The notes below the pieces were generated by a model. It was not told the DNA's origin. It ran no database searches and saw only the letters and a list, made by a program, of their open reading frames with translations. Source: Paraglomus occultum (Eukaryota > Glomeromycota > Glomeromycetes > Paraglomerales > Paraglomeraceae). Taken from it: a stretch of DNA of 18,289 bases. The stretch spans positions 1 through 18,289 of the forward strand of contig CAJVPJ010000716.1 of NCBI GenBank assembly GCA_910592205.1, read 5' to 3'. Position 1 is the stretch's first letter, and each line of letters begins with the position of its first letter. This document shows, piece by piece, positions 10,028-17,500 of this stretch. The translations under genes and the position numbers were made by a program.

Positions 10028-10378
10028 ATGATCAAACTTCGTTTAATCTTGGTTGTCATTATGGTTTTTGCGATTACTATTGCTATTGCTCTACCAATGA
10101 TTCCTCCAGATCTTGCTAATAACGACAAGTAAGTGTTATTATATAAGAGGAGATGAAGAATTTTATTTTGGCAGGACAATGGATGAGATATAAGCACCTA
10201 TAACATGTCTCTAACCTTTGTCTATTAAAACAGCGACGCGCGAAATCCTGTGACCTGCAATAAACAAAAAAAGGGCATACATTGTCCGGTCCTTATTGGA
10301 GGTCCTGAAACCGGGAATACTAATCCCGCGGGTACAACTCAGCCACCTGTCGGTCCCCCTAGCCTAGAACGGATTTAA
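10028..10378 (+). CDS. SSP3, small secreted peptide of the tandem family (81 aa)
   Basis: Exons 10028-10128 and 10234-10378; the 105-nt intron has a GTAAGTG donor, a CTAAC branch site near 10211 and an AACAG acceptor, phase 2. The signal peptide is MIKLRLILVVIMVFAITIA followed by IALP. The mature part starts about PMIPPDLANND, then NPVTC, the basic KQKKG, a second Cys with PVLIGG, ETGNTN, and a Pro/Gly tail (PPVGPP) ending LERI. Eight residues separate the cysteines, and there is no KR pair before the second Cys, unlike SSP1, SSP2 and SSP5. AATAAA is at 10424-10429. Unknown function; same family reasoning as its neighbours. Confidence 0.78.
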
Positions 10379-11362
10379 TCAGATCGATTAGTAGCATATT
10401 ATCTAATAACATGTCATTAAGAAAATAAACTGGCTTTTTATTTTGTTAGGACGTAAGCGTTAGCCCACAAATGTGTCATGCTGAATATTAAGTCAAAAAA
10501 AACAACAACAACACTAATTTGAACAAAGCTCAATTATTGTTTGCGCACTGTTGACACTGCAGTATATGAGTTTACAATTTGTTTCTAACGGCTACTGAAA
10601 CCAAATCCATTGACTTTCAAGACCGCTGAATATACATAATACTGCACTGCTCTATTTTAGTTAATGCATGATGGTTTAAATGTATGATATCAATTATTAC
10701 GCAACGTATTGTCAAACGTACCACAAAAATTGCGACATTTGCATCTTTACTCTAATCGTAATGCTTCACTGCAGGGTTATTGCTGAGTTGCACTGTTTTT
10801 CATTTACGCGACCAAAATTACGCTGTTGCTTCCTCAAGAAATTTAGCTTTAATTCGATGGAAGAATGATTTAGCAGTTGCAACATTTATTTTCTCTTGGT
10901 TGAGTTATTTTATTTAACTTAACTAATTATAATGAGTTTAACCCTTCAGAGATCACGGGACTCGTTATGCGCGTTACACGGAATGCATATTACAATATAT
11001 TAATATTAATTGTCGGACTTGCAAACTCCGAAATTCAAATATGAATATCAATAGATCTGGCGCAACATTATCGTTTTAGATCGCAATCGGTGTTTACCAC
11101 GATCCACATGTAAGTGGCAGTCACAGTAGTGGCAACGAAACCATTTATTCTTTGTAATTAAAATGCATGCTACTTTTGATAGGGGTTACAATAGTCTACT
11201 CGTGGCGAATATGCGCAGTCACTGACAAAACATTTGGAACATTACGGTCAGAAGAATTTAATCGATTTTTTCCCGATGTTTCAATCCCATGTGGTTAAAA
11301 ACACATATGCCACATCTTTGATTCGAACATATAGATGAGTCTGTAACTTGTAAATTTTTTTA
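10379..11362. other. Intergenic between SSP3 and SSP4, duplicated promoter blocks
   Basis: Contains the SSP3 3' end and then sequence duplicated from upstream of SSP3. 10972-10992 matches 9567-9587 at 19 of 21 positions. 11020-11040 resembles 9638-9658. 11279-11298 matches 9809-9828 at 18 of 20, lying 84 and 82 nt before the respective leader palindromes. No gene is recognised; a 62-codon frame at 10680-10868 has no family features. Confidence 0.5.
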
Positions 11363-11503
11363 GACTAAGCTTAGACCTTAGTCTTGTGCAGCCAAGACAC
11401 GTTCGGTATTGTGCAAATACCGTTCACACGCTCATTACAAAAGTCTTACGCTATTCTATCTAAAATTAAAAGCATATTATATTTGCCTGATGTAATTGAC
11501 AGA
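11363..11503 (+). promoter_or_regulatory. SSP4 leader with two palindromic elements
   Basis: Element I (11363-11383) has perfect arms GACTAAG and CTTAGTC around CTTAGAC. Element II (11404-11422) has perfect arms CGGTATT and AATACCG around GTGCA. TTCACACGCTCATTACAAAAGTC follows. The leader is intact although the coding sequence behind it is broken. Confidence 0.7.
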
Positions 11504-11890
11504 ATGATCAAACTTTATTTAATATTGGATATTATCTACCAAAGATTCCTCTTGATGACAATGAGCAAGTGTCATTATGTTAATAAGATAAGGAAGAGTT
11601 CTAGATTAGCGGGACAGTATAAGTATGTGAGATATGTAAAAAATTACGTGTATATACAAGTTGTTAAAATAGTTGATCAATAACAGTTCACACTGGTATT
11701 CAATCTCCATATTTACGATTTTGTCTATTAACACAGCACCCCTCATTCCCTTTCGAAATCTTGTAAAGTGTACAGAATAAATGAAGGTGTGGGTTGTTCA
11801 ATCTTTATTGGAGGTATCGATCTCAACGGCGCTAATAATGAAGGCACAGCACACAGTAACCGGGGTCATAAAATTTATTATTTTCATTGA
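11504..11890 (+). pseudogene. SSP4, decayed copy of the secreted peptide gene
   Basis: The start ATGATCAAACTT is kept. Compared with SSP2/SSP3, a net 31 nt is missing between the start codon and the CTACC that follows the signal region, which removes the hydrophobic core and shifts the frame. The splice donor GTAAGTG has become CAAGTGTC, losing the consensus. Exon 2 (11737-11890) is still open in the correct phase: a Cys in KSCKVYR, ten residues, a second Cys with SIFIGG, then NGANN and a tail ending IYYFH, with AATAAA at 11894-11899. A GTATGT at 11623 could act as a substitute donor and would keep phase 2, giving an unusual N-terminus without a good signal peptide. The simplest reading is a pseudogene whose second exon has not yet decayed. 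Confidence 0.7.
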
Positions 11891-12695
11891 GAGAATAAAA
11901 CAACTCTTTATTATTATGTTTGAGCAATTTTGCTAGTTAGATTATTTTTAAGTTAAATATATGAAAAACGTTGTACAAATAACAATAAAGACGAATAAAT
12001 TAGAACATCAAGATATCAATAGTAAAAGTGTATTGGATTAAATATATTTTCATATCGACAAGAAAACAGTGTTTATGAATGAATTGCCTATACCTATGTA
12101 TACGTTAATGTTGTCTTTTTTTACTAATAACAAAATTGGGTCAAGGAACAAGCATGTGTACAGTAGTACTCGTGACATTCAATCACCAATGACATTATTA
12201 TAATATTTTTTCGGCCGAACTCTGATCGACTCTTTTTAACCCTACGACTATATACGCACAATTAGAATATTCCTTGTATCGTTTGAGAATTGATTGTTAC
12301 CGCTCCTTTTCAAGTAATCGATGATTCATCCAAATTGGGCAGAACGTATTACCAACTTAATTACCAATCCCCAATTTTATCAAGATTTTCATTCACGTAT
12401 TCGCAAATTCCAATATGGGATAGCAACGGTTTCGAGCTTATAGATTTGTGCAAGGTGCAACCAAAACGTTTCAGACGCGAGTTGACATCTTAAAATTCGT
12501 TACGGCAGCAACAACAAAGCTCATAACCTTGTGTCATATTAAACGTTTGTTTGTTTTTCTTTGTAATTCGTAACATGATAAATTTTAATCAATTCATTAA
12601 AACCACTGTCATAATCTATTCATATGTGTCGATATGCAGATCAAGCAACATGTATATAAACACGATGTGAACAAGTCTAACCTTATCAATTTTTT
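11891..12695. other. Intergenic between SSP4 and SSP5
   Basis: No gene recognised. ATTCGCAAATTCCAATATGG (about 12399-12418) resembles the block upstream of SSP3 at 9637-9660, and a CACCAATGACATTA segment near 12184-12197 resembles ACCAATGAAATTA upstream of SSP3 (about 9527-9540). TATATAAAC (about 12654-12662) is a plausible TATA box for SSP5. Confidence 0.45.
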
Positions 12696-12856
12696 AACTA
12701 AGCTTAGGTCTTAGTCAAATACAACCAAAGTCTTGTTTGATATTTTACAATACCATTAACACACTCTTTATCAAATTAATTCTCTATATCGACTTACCCA
12801 ATTCCAAACACATCCAATTTACCTCGTACAATTACGTTACGTTTACCCACCACGAA
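12696..12856 (+). promoter_or_regulatory. SSP5 leader with two palindromic elements
   Basis: Element I (12696-12716) has arms AACTAAG and CTTAGTC around CTTAGGT, six of seven pairs. Element II is the weaker TGATATTTTACAATACCA (12738-12755), six of seven arm pairs; its outermost pair is T:A, as in SSP1, where SSP3 and SSP4 have C:G. TTAACACACTCTTTA follows as in the other leaders. Confidence 0.6.
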
Positions 12857-13308
12857 ATGTTGAAACTTCGTCTACTCTTGGTTGTTATTATGGTTCTGGC
12901 ATTTGCTATTGCTGTTGCAACTGCTGGCAAGGAGTAAGTGATTATTAAACAAGGCGGCATGGGAAGAATACATACACTTTAGCGAGATTTACTAGCATCT
13001 GTCGGATATTTCTATTAGATACTTGATCAAATAAAGGGCTCGCCATTGCCTGGTGTATTTATACTCATATCAATTTTATTTACTAAAGCAAAGATGGTAG
13101 AACGACTGTAGGCTGTAATGGTAAAAGAAGGGCTAGAAGAAGCAGAAGTAAAAGATCTATCAATATATGTAATTACTTTGGCGGAGCAAATAAACCTGGC
13201 AATACCAATATCGTGCCAGGTGATGATAATATAATTAATCCCGGCTTCAATCCCGGCTTCAATCCCGGTGCGATCGGAAACTCTGCAATCGGGGGTGGAC
13301 GCAAGTAA
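12857..13308 (+). CDS. SSP5, small secreted peptide of the tandem family (98 aa)
   Basis: Exons 12857-12933 and 13089-13308; the 155-nt phase-2 intron has a GTAAGTG donor and a TTACTAAAG acceptor. The alternative AG four bases later would hit a stop at once. The signal peptide is MLKLRLLLVVIMVLAFAIAV with ATAG at the cleavage region. Exon 2 begins KDGRTTVGC, followed by a strongly basic stretch (GKRRARRSRSKR), SINIC, NYFGG, KPGNTN, then an Asn/Pro/Gly tail with NPGF repeated and an end GGGRK. It has the largest inter-cysteine insert, 17 residues, almost all basic. AATAAA is at 13400-13405. The basic stretch looks like a bipartite nuclear-localisation signal or several Kex2 sites. Function unknown. 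Confidence 0.75.
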
Positions 13309-14094
13309 TCCATCACATTGGCACGCAGTCTTTGAATTTTCACTAAATTCTTTACAATTTGATGAATTTGGTGTACTTATCATGTTTATAATAATTATTA
13401 ATAAACAAATACTCACCAAAGTAGAATTAATATTTATTGCATTTGCGAATCATGATCTTTTTGGTAGTAGTAGCTTCCGAGTAACAAAACAGTTATATTG
13501 GGTTAGACCCGATAGTCCTTTCAACTGGCTCTTCGGTATTATTATTATATCATAGGGATGATGACTTTTCAGTAATTAGGCTGCACTTTAACTGTCCAGA
13601 TCTTGTTCCTTGGCGCGGATACAATGTTTGCCCAACTGCAAAAAGTCAAAATTGTTCGTGCTTACACTGTTGCAACACATGCGATAGAGTTACGACTTTA
13701 TTCCAATGTAGCAATAATACAATGCCTACTATAATCAGTTTAATAGTTATACAGTTAGATGTTCTACCAACTATCTATTGTATCTATTTATTATTCTATC
13801 GTTTTATGAGCTCAGTGAACTCATAAACTATAAGTATCACGTTTGGACCATATGTCGTTGTATTGTTGTGTTGGGGAATTTTCGCGTCTGTTTGATATAT
13901 GACTACTGCGGCGTAAAGCAGTTCAAGTGGGCCGTACACAGTAAATCACGTCCACTGCTTTTAAAATTGCCCTGTTAAGGGCCTTATTCAAAAGTAGCTT
14001 GATGTTAAATGACGACAGCATCTGGATTTTTTTAATCGTGTGTGTTACAATTACTGTCGAAATTTTAGACGAAAAATTCTCGATACAATTCAAA
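13309..14094. other. Intergenic between SSP5 and EF-Ts
   Basis: Includes the SSP5 3' end and the presumed EF-Ts promoter. Open frames at 13268-13555 and 13778-13978 show no recognisable features. A 25-bp near-palindrome lies at 13803-13827. Confidence 0.5.
13803..13827. repeat. 25-bp near-palindrome
   Basis: Arms TTTATGAGCTCA and TGAACTCATAAA flank a single G; 11 of 12 positions pair. It lies about 270 nt upstream of the EF-Ts start, so it could be a dimeric regulator site or a chance hairpin. Confidence 0.5.
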
Positions 14095-15249
14095 ATGATA
14101 AATCATAGATGTTACTTTTCTTTGCGTACAGCCATTTCGTTTAAAAGATTACGACCGACCGACATATCTAATAAAAATTGGTTTGCAACAAGCGCACGCC
14201 AAGATAACTCGACCATTGCTCTATTGAAACGTCTTCGCTCAGAGACCCAAGTATCTATCACAAAAGCAAAAGAAGCTTTACAAGTTAATGATAACGATTA
14301 CGATAAAGCGTTACAATGGTTATTAGAAGATGCTAAGCGTAGTGGCGCAACAAGGGCAGAGAAGGTGAAAGGACGCATCGCAAAAGAAGGTTTAATTGGA
14401 ATTGCATTAAGAGAAGGAGGAGGGGCCATAGTTGAGGTACTGCAAAAGCGTGATCTCGATCTCGTACAAAATGACACATTTCATAACGAAACCCATTGGC
14501 TTATATAGGTAAACAGTGAGACTGATTTTGTCTCGAGAAACAAAATATTTCAGGATTTAGTTATTCGTATCGCAACAACGGCTCTATTTCTTTCATCCGA
14601 CCTGTCACCTCGCGCTGCACGCCCACGCGTTACCGATATCCCCATCTCTTTTCTCGAATCGAGCCCACTTCTTCCTCACCCATCAGCGACAACGGCTGCT
14701 TCAGCGCCATCAATGACAGTAGCAGAATCTATAGTTGATACTATTGGTAATTTAAAAGAAAATATTAATTTGAGAAGAGCAGCCGTGGTCGACGGTGAAG
14801 GAGCCATCGTAGGTGGGTACGTTCACGGAGGAGAGACATGGACGGGGAGGTATGGCGGCCTGGTCGTTTTCGGTGCAGATGGTGGTGGTGGCGGTGGCGG
14901 TGGTATTGAATCTAAAGCGAATGAAGATGTCAAAAAGCTTGCTCGTGGTTTGGCAAGACAAGTTGTAGGTTTAAGTCCGAAATACATTGACGAAGCGAGC
15001 GTTAAGCGCATTCCATATGACGTAGACAAACGCGAATACCTTGCAGAGACTGTGTTATTAAATCAGGATTACTTACTAGGTGGAGGCTCTGTCAGTCAAA
15101 TCTTGCAGAAGGCAGGAGAGGGATTGGGTGGTGTGAAATTCAGTATCTTTGATTTTGTTAGGTGGGAATGTGGTGAGGGAATAGAAAAACCAGTGGAAGA
15201 TTTTGCAACAGAGGTTATGAAACAGGCAAATCTCTCTCAAACCCACTAA
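14095..15249 (+). CDS. TSF1: Mitochondrial translation elongation factor Ts (360 aa)
   Basis: EF-Ts is the nucleotide exchange factor that regenerates mitochondrial EF-Tu-GTP. Exons are 14095-14436 and 14509-15249. The 72-nt phase-0 intron is placed so that AIVE joins VNSETDFVSRN, the EF-Ts core signature (TDFVSRN, residues 119-125). Residues 1-37 are Arg-rich and poor in acids, as in a mitochondrial targeting sequence. Residues 39-85 form the N-terminal UBA-like domain (ALLKRLRSETQVSITKAKEA). The C-terminal part carries the RRAAVVDGEG, LARQVVGLSPKYI and EYLAETVLLNQDYL regions of the dimerisation domain. The frame opens 32 codons earlier with a hydrophobic, non-mitochondrial N-terminus, so the ATG at 14095 is preferred. 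Oddities: a Ser/Pro/Ala-rich insert (about residues 143-182) and eight consecutive glycines. AATAAA at 15295-15300. The symbol follows fission-yeast usage. Confidence 0.92.
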
Positions 15250-15368
15250 ATAGCTGATTTTATTAAATATGATCATTATATCAAAATGAAATTGAATAAA
15301 TACAAAATATGTACGCCTACTTTTTTGAAGTCATGCGTCCAGCAATACTATTATATAGTTTCGTATTT

Positions 15369-17364
15369 TTACTGTCTAGGTAATACTAGAGCCTTAGTCA
15401 AAACTCTCTTGTTATCCTGGTGTCCAACCATAGGGAAACTACAAATTTCCACCTCCAACTCTTCTATATTTTCTTCATCCCACGGGCCTGACATTGTGCT
15501 AACTACAATCTTTTCTCCTGCCTCAAAGAATTTTTTAAACTGTGGGATTGGTTCTTGAGTATGGAGTCTAAAGTACATGTGAACGGCCTTAATTACGAGC
15601 TCTGTCGCATCACTACGTAGGTCAGCCTGCTTTTGAGGATCATCAGGAACGGTGCGATATTGTGATAAAGTCTCGACAATTTTGTCTGTAAGTGAGACGA
15701 CGAATGGATGGTCGGGCTTGACAAATGCTCTGCAACCAAGAACAGCGTATATCTGTTGTCGTAATTTGGTCGGAGCTATCGTAGTTTGTTGATCTTCACC
15801 TTCTCTAGTTGACGAGAACTCTTGCACTAGTCGAATCAATTGTCGAGACGTCTTTAGAAGATTGATCTCCAGAGCGTTGTTGTCTGTCGACAGTGTAATT
15901 TCCACGTGACCATCATTTGACCCTTCTGCCGACTCATCTATTGGATCATCTTGGCCTTTAAAATAATCCTCTATACTATTAAATATCGTCTCTAGAACCA
16001 ATCGTTGCAAAGCGGCTCCAACAACAAGCTTGGGTCTTTTATCTGACATTCTAGCTTTACAATTGTATTTCTCTAATAGTTCATTGCAAGCGGCTTCATT
16101 GAGTTTCACACCGGAACCTTTTGCCTTTGCGAAATCACCAAGAGTATGTTGGAGATCGCTGATCGATTGAGTGAGTTGAACAGAGTTATTTGAATCTTCG
16201 TCGCCCCATCTAACATTTGTGGCTATTCCCAGTGCAGATTGGTATGCTGAGGCTTCCTCTTTAAGCCTCCTAATCTCTTTGTTCAGTTCACGGGCCTCGA
16301 GATCTAAGATAAACAATATTCGTGGAAATTGTAGTCGATGTAGTTATTATGGAATTAGAGCGCTGATTATCATAAATTCAAATTCATATAATCGTCTATT
16401 TGCTTACCTGCTTCATTGATTCTATTATGTAATCTCTGTCTTTCCTTCTCAAATTGTTGTTTCATTCGGTCTACATCCTCGTTACTAACATCGAATCTGT
16501 TCTTGTCCAAATCGCTTAGCAACTGTTGAAGCTTCTCCTTCAATTTCGCCTTCTCTCCTTTATCCTTTATTCGTCTATCCTTCAATTTTTTTATTTTCTT
16601 GCTTAACATTGCGTTTTGTTCTCCAAGCGAATATCTAAGAAGATCAGCGGCATCGTCTGCCGAGTCTGCGTCGTCGCTGTCGGTTTGCTTTTGCCTCTGT
16701 GATGTAGATTCTTCAACGGACGGGGGTAGCTGTATTGGCGTGATAGAGTTTCGATGATAAATATTGTTGTAATCTTAGGGAAAAAAAATAGAATGATTAG
16801 TAACGGTTTAATTTGATCTGATAACTACTGCCACTCGCTCTAAGGAGAAATTTATTTAGACATACCTGGACGAACATCCTGCTTTGCTGATTGATCGAAA
16901 GTTTGATAATTATTGTAGTTATATAACTGTGCGTATGACCGCTTCCATCAATCATCGATTTATGAATATTCATTAGCACATTCTCTTACCAGTCATTTGA
17001 GCGCTAAAATGCTTGTTCTTTTGATCAGTCTGTGAATAAAAAGGTTGCATATGTGGTTGTAAATGAGGTTGTAAGTGGGGTTGTACCTGAGGTTGTAACT
17101 GAGGTTGTAACTGAGGTTGTAACTGGGGCTGTACGTGAGATTGCATGTGAGGTTGCATGTGAGGTTGTCTAGCTTGGACGTCAATTGATGCGTCTGGCAA
17201 CTGTCTTGCGTCACTCATATCCTGATCTTGTAGGCTCTAGTAATTATTTGTTAGCATGATTGTAGATAAACATTTCTTTTTCTTTTTTCCATTATAAATC
17301 AAAAACTTACAGATAATGGTTTGGTATTATCAGAGAGAGCCGAGTTCCATGAGGCATCAGCCAT
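15369..17364 (-). CDS. Coiled-coil protein with Gln/Pro repeat and conserved C-terminal domain (540 aa)
   Basis: Five exons: 17364-17311, 17236-16990, 16886-16866, 16773-16408, 16303-15369. Introns are 74-104 nt with GTAAGT/GTAAGA/GTATGT donors, and phases match at every junction. Residues 1-41 start MADASWNSALSDN. Residues 42-83 are a four-residue repeat (QPHM/QPQL). An acidic patch is at 139-151. A charged coiled coil spans about 155-250 (KKIKKLKDRR; KQQFEKERQRL; ARELNKEIRRLKEEA). Residues 250-540 form a globular domain with YQSALGIATN, NNSVQLTQSISDLQ, LRQQIYAVLG and a C-terminus ending PRQ. From memory this C-terminal domain resembles a protein family multiplied in Rhizophagus-type fungi with no assigned function. 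No enzyme motif, signal peptide or membrane segment is seen. It is convergent with EF-Ts, 119 bp between stops. Confidence 0.82.
16866..16886 (-). other. 21-nt microexon of the coiled-coil gene
   Basis: It lies between AATCAG and GTATGT and encodes A-K-Q-D-V-R-P with the flanking split codons. It is phase 1 at both ends, so its inclusion or skipping keeps the frame. It is needed to use the CAG/GTATGT donor. Longer versions starting at the upstream acceptors (CACAG or GGAAG) meet an in-frame stop when joined to exon 2. Confidence 0.5.
17043..17162 (-). repeat. 12-nt tandem repeat encoding Gln-Pro units
   Basis: Ten consecutive 12-nt units (plus-strand consensus GGTTGTAACTGA, diverged at the ends) lie inside exon 2 of the coiled-coil gene. 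They encode four-residue units QP(H/Q)(M/L/V). The unit is a multiple of three, so copy changes keep the frame. Confidence 0.9.
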
Positions 17365-17391
17365 GACTGCGTATATACGAGTGAGCGTTGT

Positions 17392-17495
17392 CTAAAATTA
17401 GTGATCAATAGTTAATTGAAGGTCTCACAGATTGTCAACAGCTGCACTAACCAATGGGATGTCACATTCTATGGGCCAAAAGGTGTGTTACATAC
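17392..17495 (-). other. Probable 5'-UTR intron of the coiled-coil gene
   Basis: A GTATGT donor at 17495 and an acceptor ending CACTAATTTTAG at 17392 bound a 104-nt stretch, 28 nt upstream of the chosen start codon. Joining through it gives no extension of the main frame. An ATG just before the donor opens a frame different from the main one. No transcript support is available. Confidence 0.45.
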
Positions 17496-17500
17496 CTTCG

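Noticed and set aside
11384-11683. 99-codon frame presented as one protein over SSP4 exon 1
   Set aside because: It begins in the untranslated leader and reads through the damaged exon and lost donor of SSP4.
4709-13308. Reading the cluster as an insect or venom-peptide locus
   Set aside because: The signal-plus-variable-exon layout would also fit, but the short fungal-type introns, fungal EF-Ts, TLD relic and the neighbouring coiled-coil family point to a fungus.
13027-13555. Overlapping open frames on both strands around SSP5 exon 2
   Set aside because: They have no signal peptide or domain, and the real frame here is SSP5 exon 2 (13089-13308).
13999-14094. N-terminal extension of EF-Ts
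   Set aside because: The 32 extra residues are hydrophobic and acidic; starting at 14095 gives a proper Arg-rich mitochondrial presequence.
14752-15276. Minus-strand open frames over EF-Ts exon 2
   Set aside because: Antisense shadows of a well-conserved protein-coding exon.
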